This document shows, piece by piece, positions 7,720 through 16,621 of a stretch of 51,973 nucleotides of DNA (position 1 is the first letter of the stretch; every line of letters begins with the position of its first letter). Source of the DNA: Alphaproteobacteria bacterium (lineage in GTDB: Bacteria; Pseudomonadota; Alphaproteobacteria; Caulobacterales; Caulobacteraceae); assembly GCA_018826515.1 (NCBI GenBank), contig JAHKAM010000070.1:1-51973 (forward strand). Reading direction: 5' to 3'. Position numbers and translations under genes: made by a program. Under the pieces are notes generated by a model, which was not told where the DNA came from, searched no databases, and saw nothing but the letters and a program-made list of their open reading frames with translations.

Positions 7720-8610
7720 TCAGGCCAGGAACCGGTCCACCGCCGCCTGGAACCGCGTCGGCTGGTCGATCATCACCATATGCTCGGCGCCCTCGATCGG
7801 CACGAAAGCGGCCGGGATGCGGAGCCGGGCATAGGCGCCCCGGAACAGTCTGTCGGTGCGGCTGCGTGGCGAGCTCCCGTCTGCGCTCCAGCCATAGACG
7901 ACGGTCACCGGCGCGGTGATGTCGGGGAGGCGGCGGCGCAGGTCCACGGTCATAACCTCGTACAGGGACTGGGCCAGAACGCGGCGGTCGCCGCCCTGCC
8001 AGCCCATGGCGCCGAACACGGCGTCCGTCGCACCGCCCAGTTCCAGACCGATCTGCCGGCCGCGGGCGCGGAGCGCCTCGTCGCCGAGGAAATGGATGGC
8101 CTGATAGGCCAGCTGGGCGATCGGCTCGACGTCGCCGACCGTGGCCTGGGGGCTGATCAGGGCAGGGAAGAAGGGAGAGGAATCCACCACCATGACACGA
8201 CCGATGCGCCCCCCGGCATCGGCCGCGACGCGCAGCCCGACCTGGCCGCCCATGGAATGGCCGATCAACGCCGGTCGCTCCAGACCCTGTTCGGCGATGT
8301 AGCGGCGCACCTCGGCGGCGACGGCCGCCATGACCGCACCGCTGGCGTTGGCGCCGGCGGGCAGGTCGCCGAAGCCGCGCACCGAGACCAGATGGAGCCG
8401 CCGTCGTCCGGCCAGCCGGTCGGCCACGCCGCGCCAGACCTCGGCGGTCGAGGCCAGACCAGGGATCAGCAGGACATCGGGCCCCCGTCCGCGTATCGTC
8501 ACCGTGATCCGTCGCGAACGGAAGGGAGTTTGCGCACGGACGCCCATCCCCGCGCTCCACAGCGCGGCGCCGCCGACCAGGCCACGGAGGATGTTTCGTC
8601 TTTGTTCCAT
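7720..8610 (-). CDS. Exported alpha/beta hydrolase
   Basis: 296 residues. The N-terminus (MEQRRNILRGLVGGAALWSA) looks like a signal peptide with a twin-arginine flavour, ending near VRAQ. The hydrolase core follows: LLIPGLASTAEVW (oxyanion region), GHSMGG (nucleophile Ser, about residue 117), and a late HMVMIDQP His near residue 277. Substrate unknown; the fold covers esterases, lipases and haloperoxidases. The stop lies three bases from the stop of the convergent isomerase gene, and the start is 46 bases from the divergent GST gene. Confidence 0.85.
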   Translation of the reverse strand: MEQRRNILRGLVGGAALWSAGMGVRAQTPFRSRRITVTIRGRGPDVLLIPGLASTAEVWRGVADRLAGRRRLHLVSVRGFGDLPAGANASGAVMAAVAAEVRRYIAEQGLERPALIGHSMGGQVGLRVAADAGGRIGRVMVVDSSPFFPALISPQATVGDVEPIAQLAYQAIHFLGDEALRARGRQIGLELGGATDAVFGAMGWQGGDRRVLAQSLYEVMTVDLRRRLPDITAPVTVVYGWSADGSSPRSRTDRLFRGAYARLRIPAAFVPIEGAEHMVMIDQPTRFQAAVDRFLA

Positions 8611-8656
8611 AAAGTCTTCAGTTTACTGTTCGCGTCGCAACGCGAGGGAGAGCGCC

Positions 8657-9301
8657 GTGAGCCAGTCCGACGAGATCGTCTTCTACACCAACCCCATGTC
8701 GCGCGGCCGAATCGCACGCTGGATGCTGGAGGAGATCGGCCAGCCGTACCGTACGGTGGTTCTGGATTACGGCACGACGATGAAGGCTCCTGATTTTCTG
8801 GCGATCAACCCGATGGGCAAGGTACCGGCCGTGACCCGGGGCGATGTGACCGTGACGGAATGCGCCGCCATCTGCGCCTGGCTGGCCGACACCTTCCCCG
8901 AGGCCGGTCTGGCCCCGGCGCTCGATGACCCGGCGCGTGGGGCTTATCTGCGCTGGATGTTCTTCGGCGCCGGTCCGCTCGAAGCGGCCGTGACGGCCAA
9001 GACGCTCGGTCTGCTGGCGCCGGCCGACAAGGCCGGGACGGCGGGGTACGGCAGTTTCGAACAGGTGGTTGATGCGCTTGAGACGGTCGTCTCAGGCGCG
9101 GGGCCGTGGCTGCTCGGCGACCGGTTCAGCGCGCTGGACGTCTACCTGGGCAGTCAGATCGGCTGGGGCATGCAGTTCAAATCCCTGCCTGACCGCGACG
9201 TCTTCAAGGTTTATGCGGCCCGGCTGTTTCAGCGCCCTGCGGCGATCCGCGCGCGCGAGCTCGATGACGCCCTGATCGCGGCGGCCAAGCCGGGAAGCTG
9301 A
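8657..9301 (+). CDS. Glutathione S-transferase family protein
   Basis: 214 residues. The GTG at 8657 is chosen because GAGGGAG lies a few bases upstream; upstream in-frame starts overlap the divergent hydrolase promoter region. N-domain: FYTNPMSRGRIARWMLEE, then NPMGKVPAVT and the glutathione-binding TECAAICAWLAD. C-domain: GPWLLGDRFSALDVYLGSQI, the usual GST helix N-cap region. Function is glutathione conjugation or reduction of an unknown substrate. It is divergent from the exported hydrolase, with only 46 bp between. Confidence 0.87.
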   Translation: MSQSDEIVFYTNPMSRGRIARWMLEEIGQPYRTVVLDYGTTMKAPDFLAINPMGKVPAVTRGDVTVTECAAICAWLADTFPEAGLAPALDDPARGAYLRWMFFGAGPLEAAVTAKTLGLLAPADKAGTAGYGSFEQVVDALETVVSGAGPWLLGDRFSALDVYLGSQIGWGMQFKSLPDRDVFKVYAARLFQRPAAIRARELDDALIAAAKPGS

Positions 9302-9311
9302 AAAGACGGCC

Positions 9312-10667
9312 TCAGCCCTGGGCGGGGCGCAGGCCCTCGACGGCGGCGCGCTGGACCACCGGCCGGCGCTCGCCGCCGGCGGCGCGAATGCGGTCGATGC
9401 GGGCTTTCTCGGCCCGGAACGCGACCAGATCCGCGCCGGCCAGGACCGTGCCTTCGGTCGTGCGAACCCCGGCCGGATTGATCCGCTGGCCGCGCCGCCA
9501 GATTTCATAGTGCAGGTGCGGACCGGTCGAGGCGCCGGTCGAACCGACATAGGCCACGACCTGACCCTGACGCACCCGCTGTCCGGCGCGCATGCCGGAG
9601 GCGTAGCGCGACAGGTGGCCGTAGCCGGTCTCGAGACCGTTCGAATGACGGATCCGCAGCCAGTTGCCGTAACCGCCCCAGCGGCGGGCCTCGACCACGA
9701 CGCCATCCGCCGGCGCCACGACCGGCGTGCCGCTGCCGGCCGCGAAGTCGATGCCCTGGTGCATCTTGCGATAGCCGGCGATCGGGTGACGGCGGAATCC
9801 GAACGAAGAGGAGACGCGGAAGCCGCGTTCCAGCGGCGTACGCATGAAGGCCGAGCGCGTATTCTTGCCGGTGGCGTCGAAATACTGGGGCTCGCGCGCG
9901 CCCGCGGGCTGGAAGCGATAGAAGGCCACGCCCTTCAGCTCTGCATACAAAAGGCCGTCTGTGCCGATGGTGCGGCCATTCTCGGTGACGGTGCGGCCGA
10001 AGACATAGGTGAATTCGTCATTGGCGCGGATGTCGCGCTCCATGTCGAACCGGTGCGAGAACAGGCGGCCGGCGGCGCGGGCGACATCGGCCGGCGCGCC
10101 CTCGCGACGGGCTGTGCGGGTCAGGGAGCCTTCGACCTTGCCGGTCAGGACCACCGTCTCGTGGGAAACCTTCTCCTCCAGCGCCCGCAGGCGCAGGGCG
10201 CCGTCGAAGCTGCGCGACACCGTCAGCTGGCTGGCCGGTCCGGTCCGCATGGTCAGGCCGATCAGGCGGGCCTCGCCCCGGCCGCCGCGCGGCTGGGAAA
10301 TGGCGGTCTCGAACCGCTGACCCACACGCATGGCGTTCACATCCATGGCGTTCGACAGGGTGGCGGCGACGGCGGAAGCTTCTTCCGGAGCGATGCCCGT
10401 GCGGCGCACGGCCTGCTCGAAGGTTTCGCCGCGGCGGATCTGGACCGGAATGGCTTCCGGTGTCGTCAGGCCGGCGGGCATGCCGGCGGCCATGAAGGCC
10501 TGGTCGGCGAGCACGGCGATCTGGGTCTGGGTGAGAGGCGGAGCCTCTTCCGCTTTCGCGGGTTGGTATACGCGGCCTGCAAGCAGCGCCACCGAGATCG
10601 CAGCCACCGCCGTCAGGGCGTGAGGCGCGATGCGCATCGGCTGGCGACGTGGATCGAACTGAGCCAT
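9312..10667 (-). CDS. M23 (LytM) family peptidoglycan endopeptidase-like protein
   Basis: 451 residues. The start at 10667 has GGGGAC upstream. A single N-terminal hydrophobic segment (HALTAVAAISVALLAGRV) anchors or exports the protein. A central region (IPVQIRRGETFEQAVRRTGI) resembles a LysM/OapA-type module. The C-terminal M23 domain is intact: MHQGIDFAAG (H-x3-D, around residue 303), a VVAPADGVVVEARRWGGYG strand block and THLHYEIW-type HxH (PHLHYE, around residue 383). It likely cleaves or regulates peptidoglycan cross-links in the periplasm. A long upstream gap of about 395 bases may hold its promoter. Confidence 0.88.
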   Translation of the reverse strand: MAQFDPRRQPMRIAPHALTAVAAISVALLAGRVYQPAKAEEAPPLTQTQIAVLADQAFMAAGMPAGLTTPEAIPVQIRRGETFEQAVRRTGIAPEEASAVAATLSNAMDVNAMRVGQRFETAISQPRGGRGEARLIGLTMRTGPASQLTVSRSFDGALRLRALEEKVSHETVVLTGKVEGSLTRTARREGAPADVARAAGRLFSHRFDMERDIRANDEFTYVFGRTVTENGRTIGTDGLLYAELKGVAFYRFQPAGAREPQYFDATGKNTRSAFMRTPLERGFRVSSSFGFRRHPIAGYRKMHQGIDFAAGSGTPVVAPADGVVVEARRWGGYGNWLRIRHSNGLETGYGHLSRYASGMRAGQRVRQGQVVAYVGSTGASTGPHLHYEIWRRGQRINPAGVRTTEGTVLAGADLVAFRAEKARIDRIRAAGGERRPVVQRAAVEGLRPAQG

Positions 10668-11062
10668 CGGTCCCCGACAAACAACGACGCCGGACGGCGC
10701 CAAAGCCACTGGTAGCAAGGATCGCGCCGGAGAGGTCTCCTTTGCGAGAACAGGCCGTATAGCTCGTTCATCCCAGCATGGGAAGGCGGTTCGTTACAGG
10801 ACGTTAACCGGAGCCGTAGTGGCCGGTAAAGCTTGCGTGAAACCTGAGACTATCTCTGGAAACCGACAGTGTATTCGCCGCGTTTGAACGCTTGATTGAC
10901 TCATGGTTGCGGCAATCTGTCCCGAACTGACCATGGGCGCATTCAAAGTGGCCGATGCGCCACTCTACCGTGCTTCCGCAGACACGATCTCAGTTCTGAT
11001 CGGGATAAAATCTTTGTTCACCAGCCATTCCTCCCGCCAGCACGGCCCGATATGACCGGTTC
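10668..11062. other. Intergenic region between divergent M23 peptidase and ydbH-like genes
   Basis: 395 bases with no convincing gene. GC drops compared with the flanks, as expected for a double promoter region. I found no EcfG consensus, no clean TTAA-N7-TTAA and no tRNA. A small inverted CCCA-gca-TGGG is present near 10773. I cannot place promoters with confidence. Confidence 0.5.
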
Positions 11063-14000
11063 ATGACCGCCGCGCCCCCTGTCCCGCCCACGTCGCGGGC
11101 CAAGCCCTCCCATCGTCGCCGCGGGCTGCAGATCATCGGCGTAATTTTCGGCATCCTGCTGATCCTGACCGCGGCACTCTACCTTAACCGCCGCGCCGCG
11201 ACCCGCCAGGTTCTGATCGGCTGGCTGGAGCGGCAGGGGATCGAGGCCGACATGCAGGTCGAACAGTTGGAGCTCGACGGCCTGGTCGCCAGCGTTCGTA
11301 TCGGCGACCCGGCCAACCCCGACGTTACGGTGGAGCGGGTCGAGGTCGACTACGCCATCGGCGCGCCGTGGTCGAAGGGCGGGCTCGGCGTGACGCCCAC
11401 CCGCATTCGACTGGTCCGGCCGGTCGTCCGCGCCAGCGTCCGGAACGGGAAGCTCACACTCGGATCGCTGGATCCTCTGGTGGAGCGTTTCACTGGCCGT
11501 CCGCCCCAACCCGACAGCCGGGGCCCGCTCGTCCTGGTCGAGCGGGCACGGGTCCGGCTCGATACGGACTACGGGCCGACCAATATCCTGGGCGACGCCC
11601 GGCTCGACGATGGCAAATTGATGCGGCTGACCGCCCGGATGCCGGCGACAGCCTTCCGGAGTGGCGAGGCTGAGGCCCGGGGGCTGCAGGCCACGGTGGA
11701 CCTGACCACGACGGGCGACCGGGTCGCCCTGCGTCTCGCCACGGCGGCCGAAAGCGCCCGAGTTCCGGGCTTCAATGCTGAGATGGCCGGGCTGAGCCTG
11801 ACCGGGGACCTGCCCTATCCCGATCTTTCGAACCGTCGCGGCGACGGCCGGGCGCGGATTGATGTTCGCCTCGCCGCCGCCCGGCTGTCCGCGGGCGAGA
11901 CCTCGGCCCGTGACGCAGACCTCCACCTGACCTTCGACGGCCAGACCGCCGGCTGGATCGAAACCTTCCGCATTCAGGGCGACAGCGCCGCCGAACTTCG
12001 CGCCTCGCGTATCGAAGGGCCGGGGGTCTCCGCCGCGACCGCGCGTCTGCGCCTGACCGATGCGCGAACGGTGGTGGCGCGTGACGCCCGGGAACTGGGC
12101 TGGCGGATGGACGGACGGACCACGGCCACCGCGGTGCGGGCTTCCGGGGGCGGGCTGGACGGCGCCGGCGTCACGCTCGCCTCCAGCGGGATGACCCTCG
12201 GCGGACGCGGCGCAGCGGTCGAGGCGGCCGGGCCCCTCAACCTGTCGGCGGATCGCCTGACCTGGGATGAGCTGACCCTGACCGGCGTGCGGAGCACGAC
12301 GGATTTCGACCTGGTCTCCGACGGAGGCCTTCGGGTCACGGCGACCGGCGCCTTCAGCGCAGCCCGAGGGGCCTGGCCGCTGTTCGGCTCGCCGTCCGGC
12401 GATGATGTGACGGAACTGGCCGGGATGAAGCGGGCGGTTTCGGCCTTCGCCCTGAGTGCACCGCGGTTCGAGCTGGTCGCGGGCCATTCGGGAACACGCC
12501 TGACCCTGACTCGCCCCGCGACCCTCCGCCCCGCCAATGGCGGCGTCCTGACCATCAACCCCGCCGCGACGCCCGTCTTCATGGCCGCGCGCGGTCAGGC
12601 CGGCGGCGGCGCCCTGTCGCTGACGGCGACGCGCGGACAGGGCCTGCCTGACGCGGCCTTCGCCATCCCGGCCTGGCGACTGACCCCGTCCGGCTTCACC
12701 GCCACCCTTGACGGTCGCGCCGGCCTCGACTTCGGCCTGGCGCGGGGGATCACGGTCCAGACCCGCGGTGAACTGACCTCGTCCGGCGGGCGTCTCACCT
12801 ATGTCGCCGCCCGCTGTCTTCCCCTGACGGTCGAGCGCCTGGAGCTTGACGAGAGTGATGTCGTCGACATCACGGGCGACATCTGTCCGGTCGCCCGGCC
12901 CCTGGTCAGCGTCGCCGACGGCCGCTGGCGGGCCGAGGGCGCGATCCGGGGCCTCGATGCCTCGGCCCCTTTCCTGGCCCTCGATTTCCGCGACGCCGAA
13001 GGCGGCTTCATCGCCACGGGCGGCCCGGCCGGCGTCGGTCTCGAAGCCCGTGTCGCCCGAGCGATTGTCGAGGACGCCACAACGCCCCTGCGTTTCCTTC
13101 CCTTGACCGCGGCCGGCTCAGCCCGGCTGGCTGACGAAGACTGGACTGGCGTCTTCGATCTCGCCCGCAATGGCGCGGAGCTCGGACGCCTGACCCTGGC
13201 CCATGACGGACAGGCGGGGGCCGGCGGTCTGACCATCGACGCCCCGTCGATCATTTTCGCGGAGGGCGGGCTTCAGCCCGCCGACCTCAGCCCCATGGCC
13301 GGTTTCATCGGCGCCCCGGCGTCCGGATCTGCGGCCTTCAGCGGCCGCATCGACTGGCGAGCCGATGAGGAGGGGAGCAGCTCAGGCCGGCTGACCATTC
13401 CCGGCCTCGACTTCATCAGCCCCGCCGGACCCGTGAAGGGGCTGCGCGGGACCATCGATTTCACCAATCTGGCGCCCCTGACCGCCGCTCCGGGCCAGCG
13501 TCTTTCGGCCGAGCTGCTGGAATCGGTCGTCCCCCTCACTGACATCGAACTGACCTTCGGCCTCGACAAGGCGGCGGTGACGATCGACGGCGGCGACCTC
13601 GAGGTGGCCGGCGGCCGCATTCGCCTCGAACCCTTCGCCGTGCCGCTGGATCCGAACCAGCCGATCAGCGGCGTCATCGTGCTTGAGAATGTCCAGCTGG
13701 GTCAGGTGATCGCCGGCGCCGGCTTTGGCGACAGGGTCAATCTCGATGCGGTGGTCTCGGGCCGCCTGCCCTTCACGTCCGACCCGGTCAATGGCGTCCG
13801 GATCACCGGCGGTTCGCTGGCGGCTGTCCAGCCGGGTCGCCTGTCGATCGCTCGCGAGGCGCTCAGCGACCTCGAGGCCGGCGGCGGCGGGGAGGCGGTT
13901 CCGCCCAACACGGTCCAGGACCTGGCCTATCAGGCCATGGAAAACCTCTCGTTCGACATCCTCTCGGCCGAGGTCAACAGTCTGGATGAAGGCCGCATCA

Positions 14001-14263
14001 ACGTCCTGTTTCGCATCCGCGGCCGGCACGATCCGCCCCAGCGTCAGGAATTGCGCATATCGATCGCGGAATTCATCAGTCGGGAGTTCCTCAACCGGCC
14101 GCTGCCCCTGCCGTCCGGCACCGGGATCGACCTGACCCTCGACACCACGCTCAACCTCAACCAGCTGATCGGCGATCTGCTGGAGTTGAACCGCGCCCGT
14201 GATGGACGGCCATCCGCCGAGGCTGCGGCGTTGCCGGAATCGCCACCGGACGCCACGCCGTGA
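11063..14263 (+). CDS. ydbH: YdbH-family intermembrane bridge protein
   Basis: 1066 residues. An N-terminal transmembrane anchor (about residues 20-42, GLQIIGVIFGILLILTAALY) is followed by a very long beta-rich, repetitive periplasmic body like AsmA/TamB-type proteins, ending in a region typical of the YdbH (dicarboxylate-transport DUF) family: FAVPLDPNQPISGVIVLENV, VQDLAYQAMENLSFD and a late NLNQLIGDLL. In E. coli YdbH acts with lipoprotein YnbE and periplasmic YdbL as a bridge for outer-membrane lipid homeostasis, redundantly with TamB and YhdP. The next two genes here match those partners, which strongly supports the call. No good ribosome binding site precedes the ATG. Confidence 0.88.
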   Translation: MTAAPPVPPTSRAKPSHRRRGLQIIGVIFGILLILTAALYLNRRAATRQVLIGWLERQGIEADMQVEQLELDGLVASVRIGDPANPDVTVERVEVDYAIGAPWSKGGLGVTPTRIRLVRPVVRASVRNGKLTLGSLDPLVERFTGRPPQPDSRGPLVLVERARVRLDTDYGPTNILGDARLDDGKLMRLTARMPATAFRSGEAEARGLQATVDLTTTGDRVALRLATAAESARVPGFNAEMAGLSLTGDLPYPDLSNRRGDGRARIDVRLAAARLSAGETSARDADLHLTFDGQTAGWIETFRIQGDSAAELRASRIEGPGVSAATARLRLTDARTVVARDARELGWRMDGRTTATAVRASGGGLDGAGVTLASSGMTLGGRGAAVEAAGPLNLSADRLTWDELTLTGVRSTTDFDLVSDGGLRVTATGAFSAARGAWPLFGSPSGDDVTELAGMKRAVSAFALSAPRFELVAGHSGTRLTLTRPATLRPANGGVLTINPAATPVFMAARGQAGGGALSLTATRGQGLPDAAFAIPAWRLTPSGFTATLDGRAGLDFGLARGITVQTRGELTSSGGRLTYVAARCLPLTVERLELDESDVVDITGDICPVARPLVSVADGRWRAEGAIRGLDASAPFLALDFRDAEGGFIATGGPAGVGLEARVARAIVEDATTPLRFLPLTAAGSARLADEDWTGVFDLARNGAELGRLTLAHDGQAGAGGLTIDAPSIIFAEGGLQPADLSPMAGFIGAPASGSAAFSGRIDWRADEEGSSSGRLTIPGLDFISPAGPVKGLRGTIDFTNLAPLTAAPGQRLSAELLESVVPLTDIELTFGLDKAAVTIDGGDLEVAGGRIRLEPFAVPLDPNQPISGVIVLENVQLGQVIAGAGFGDRVNLDAVVSGRLPFTSDPVNGVRITGGSLAAVQPGRLSIAREALSDLEAGGGGEAVPPNTVQDLAYQAMENLSFDILSAEVNSLDEGRINVLFRIRGRHDPPQRQELRISIAEFISREFLNRPLPLPSGTGIDLTLDTTLNLNQLIGDLLELNRARDGRPSAEAAALPESPPDATP

Positions 14264-14283
14264 TCAGGCCATCTTCGCCGTTC

Positions 14284-14309
14284 AGAACCCGTTCACGCTC
14301 AATCGCGTT
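14284..14309 (+). promoter_or_regulatory. Near-consensus EcfG promoter before ynbE
   Basis: AGAAC (14284-14288), 17 bases, CGTT (14306-14309): one mismatch from the EcfG consensus, 37 bases upstream of the ynbE-like ATG. It would allow the lipoprotein and YdbL to be boosted under stress separately from the large upstream gene. Confidence 0.3.
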
Positions 14310-14345
14310 AGATCAGCGTGGATTGAAGACCGGAGACCATTGCCC

Positions 14346-14540
14346 ATGACTCGGCCCCAGACGCGCACCCGCCTCGCCCTGCTCGGCCTTGTCGCCGCCG
14401 TCGGCCTTGGCGCCTGTACGCCGACGGTCCGCCTGCAGGTCGATCCGATCCAGATCTACGCCAAGCTCGACGCCGATGTCCGTGTGCGTCTCGACAAGGA
14501 GCTCCAGGACCTCCTCGTCGAAAACCCCAACCTGTTCTGA
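14346..14540 (+). CDS. ynbE: YnbE-like outer-membrane lipoprotein
   Basis: 64 residues: a lipoprotein signal with lipobox LGAC (C25) followed by TPTVRLQVDPIQIYAKLDADVRVRLDKELQDLL. The short mature chain with a V-x-L-x-V-x-x-P pattern matches YnbE, which stacks as beta strands onto the C-terminal end of YdbH at the outer membrane. It sits between ydbH and ydbL, as in E. coli. GGAG lies ten bases upstream of the ATG. The stop overlaps the next start (TGATG). Confidence 0.85.
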   Translation: MTRPQTRTRLALLGLVAAVGLGACTPTVRLQVDPIQIYAKLDADVRVRLDKELQDLLVENPNLF

Positions 14541-14926
14541 TGCGAAAGTTGATCCCGATGTCTTTCCGCAAGTTCTTCGTCGTCACCGCGGCCGTTGCGG
14601 CGCTCGGCGTCGCCGCGGGTGCGGCCTTCGCCCAGACGTCCGCCCAGAAGTCGATGATCGACGCCGCCAAGACGCAGGGGGCCGTGGGCGAACAGGCCGA
14701 CGGCTATCTCGGCTTCCGCGTCCCCTCCTCTGACGCCGCCCTGGTCGAGGCCGTCCAGGTCACCAACGCGGCCCGTCGCGAAGCCTATGCGCGAAGCGCC
14801 CAGGCCGCGGGCGGCGACGCGACGACCGAGGCCGCCGCGGCGCGCATGTTCCAGACCCAGCTCCTGCCGCGCATCAGCACCGGCCAATGGTATCGCAATG
14901 CCCAGGGCCAGTGGGTTCAGCGCTGA
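14540..14926 (+). CDS. ydbL: YdbL-family (DUF1318) periplasmic protein
   Basis: 128 residues from the ATG overlapping the ynbE stop; an ATG at 14558 (MSFRKFF) is an equally possible start. A signal peptide ends near AFAQ. The mature part, KSMIDAAKTQGAVGEQADGYLGF then VNAARREAYA-like and GQWYRNAQGQWVQR, matches DUF1318/YdbL. In E. coli YdbL modulates the YdbH-YnbE bridge, perhaps as a chaperone limiting YnbE multimers. It ends twelve bases before a small membrane gene. Confidence 0.87.
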   Translation: MRKLIPMSFRKFFVVTAAVAALGVAAGAAFAQTSAQKSMIDAAKTQGAVGEQADGYLGFRVPSSDAALVEAVQVTNAARREAYARSAQAAGGDATTEAAAARMFQTQLLPRISTGQWYRNAQGQWVQR

Positions 14927-14937
14927 TCGCGCGGCCC

Positions 14938-15165
14938 ATGTTTCTGAAGGTTTTCCTGGTCCTCGGCGTCGCCGCGCTGACGACCATGGCGGTCGGTTTC
15001 GCCTGGACCGCCATCGGCGGCGGCCCGTTGGGCCTGCACGGGATGATCGCGCTGTCGCTCGGCTCGCTGGGGACGGTCGCGCTGACCTGGACCCTTATGG
15101 CGCTGGCCTTCAAATCCAGCCGCGAGGGTTGGGACGACCGGGCTGACGATCCCGACAAGTCTTGA
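14938..15165 (+). CDS. Small two-helix membrane protein, unknown function
   Basis: 75 residues from ATG 14938. Two hydrophobic helices: MFLKVFLVLGVAALTTMAVG and GMIALSLGSLGTVALTWTLM, with a charged tail (REGWDDRADDPDKS). I recognise no family. It starts twelve bases after ydbL, so it is probably the fourth gene of the ydbH operon. An upstream in-frame GTG at 14887 would overlap ydbL and add a non-hydrophobic N-terminus, so I reject it. Confidence 0.65.
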   Translation: MFLKVFLVLGVAALTTMAVGFAWTAIGGGPLGLHGMIALSLGSLGTVALTWTLMALAFKSSREGWDDRADDPDKS

Positions 15166-15196
15166 GCCTCGGAGCCTCCCGCGCGATAGGTCGCGG

Positions 15197-16003
15197 ATGA
15201 CTGACGCCGCCAAGCCCTCCGAGATCACCTACGCCGGCTACCTGGCGCTCGACGATTTGCTCGCCGCCCAGCATCCCCTGTCTGACCAACATGACGAGAT
15301 GCTGTTCGTCGTCATCCACCAGACCAAGGAGCTGTGGCTCAAACAGATCCTGCACGAGGTGACCCTGGCTCAGGCCCTGGTTCGCCGCGGCGACCTGGTG
15401 CCGGCCTACAAATGCCTGGCGCGCGTCAGCCGCATCCAGGCGGTGATGACCATGAGCTGGGACATTCTCGCCACCATGACGCCGGCTGACTATCTGCGTT
15501 TTCGCGGCGTTCTCGGCTCGTCCTCAGGATTCCAGAGCGACCAGTTCCGCCGCTTTGAATTCATGCTGGGTCTCAAGGACGACCGCTTCCTGCGCTTCCA
15601 TATCGAACGTCCCGCGGCCCACGACGCGCTAAAGGCCGCGTTGCGGGCGCCCAGCCTGTATGACGACGCCCTCTCGCAACTGGCTGTCGCGGGGCTGCCG
15701 GTTCCCCTCGAGGTCCTCAACCGTGACGTCAGCCAGCCCTATGAGCCGTCGGAGTCGGTCGAGGCCGCGTGGCTGGAAGTCTATCGCGACACCACGCGCT
15801 GGTGGCCCTTCTACCAACTGGCCGAAAAGCTGGTGGACCTCGACGATGCGCTGCTCACCTGGCGGCACAAGCATGTCGTGACGGTCGAACGCATCATTGG
15901 CCGCCGCCGCGGCACGGGCGGGACCGAGGGCGTCGCCTATCTGACCGAGACCCTGCAACGCCGCTGTTTTCCCGAGCTCTGGTCGCTCCGGACAAAATTG
16001 TAG
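15197..16003 (+). CDS. kynA: Tryptophan 2,3-dioxygenase
   Basis: 268 residues, slightly short for the family. It opens L-tryptophan to N-formylkynurenine with a heme cofactor. Diagnostic segments: TYAGYLALDDLLAAQHPLS near the N-terminus, HDEMLFVVIHQTKELWLKQ (substrate pocket), the signature GSSSGFQSDQFRR (about 106-118) and the proximal heme His region WRHKHVVTVERIIG. The rest of the kynurenine pathway (kynB, kynU) is not nearby. The start codon lies 31 bases after the small membrane gene. Confidence 0.95.
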   Translation: MTDAAKPSEITYAGYLALDDLLAAQHPLSDQHDEMLFVVIHQTKELWLKQILHEVTLAQALVRRGDLVPAYKCLARVSRIQAVMTMSWDILATMTPADYLRFRGVLGSSSGFQSDQFRRFEFMLGLKDDRFLRFHIERPAAHDALKAALRAPSLYDDALSQLAVAGLPVPLEVLNRDVSQPYEPSESVEAAWLEVYRDTTRWWPFYQLAEKLVDLDDALLTWRHKHVVTVERIIGRRRGTGGTEGVAYLTETLQRRCFPELWSLRTKL

Positions 16004-16078
16004 AACGGCCAAGCTGAAACTTTATCGGGCCCGACCGCGCTTTCGAGTCTCCTCCCGGAACCCGTGAAAGGCTTGACC

Positions 16079-16564
16079 ATGACCACCCCCAACCAGCACG
16101 ACATCCACGTTCTCAACGGCCTGATCGAAACCACGATCGACAGCGCCGATGGCTATCGCGAAGCCGCCAAGGAGACCGACAAGCCCAACTATCGCAGCCT
16201 GTTCGAGGCCCGCAGCTTTGAACGCCAGCTGGTGGCGGTCGACCTTCAGGGCACGGTGCGCAGCCTGGGCGGCGAGCCCGAGGACGACGGATCCATCCTC
16301 GCCAAGGCCCACCGCGCGTTCCTGGACGTCAAACACGCCCTGCTGCGCGACGAACAGGCCGTGGTGAACTCGGTCGAGAACGGCGAGGACTTCATCAAGG
16401 CGAAGTTCGAATCCGCGCTCGAGGACTCGGACGTTTCGGCCACGACCCGCGAAACCATCCGCCGCGCCTACGGGACGGTGAAGAGCGGCCATGACCAGAT
16501 GCGCGATCTGAAGCACAGCCTGGAAGGCCAGAAGGACGCGGGCGGCCGGCTCTATCCTAACTGA
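16079..16564 (+). CDS. DUF2383 / PA2169-type four-helix-bundle protein
   Basis: 161 residues. The ATG at 16079 has AAAGG upstream; a GTG 15 bases earlier is not preferred. The chain is helical, with a ferritin-like pattern: VLNGLIETTIDSADGYREAA, then LFEARSFERQLVAVDLQ, KAHRAFLDVKHALLRDE and a final HDQMRDLKHSLEG. This matches the PA2169/DUF2383 family, whose role is unknown but often stress-linked. I found no EcfG promoter in front. A bidirectional terminator follows. Confidence 0.85.
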   Translation: MTTPNQHDIHVLNGLIETTIDSADGYREAAKETDKPNYRSLFEARSFERQLVAVDLQGTVRSLGGEPEDDGSILAKAHRAFLDVKHALLRDEQAVVNSVENGEDFIKAKFESALEDSDVSATTRETIRRAYGTVKSGHDQMRDLKHSLEGQKDAGGRLYPN

Positions 16565-16585
16565 GCCTCGCCCGACGATGGATAG

Positions 16586-16618
16586 AAAAAGGCCCCGGCG
16601 GTTCCGCCGGGGCCTTTG
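16586..16618. terminator. Bidirectional intrinsic terminator between DUF2383 gene and rplS
   Basis: A GC-rich palindrome (GGCCCCGGC / GCCGGGGCC, arms within 16591-16614) is flanked by AAAAA on the left and TTTGT on the right, so it can end transcripts from both convergent genes. Confidence 0.8.
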
Positions 16619-16621
16619 TCA

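Noticed and set aside
10800..10830. TTAC...TTAAC near 10800 as a CtrA site
   Set aside because: Spacing between half-sites is wrong for TTAA-N7-TTAA.
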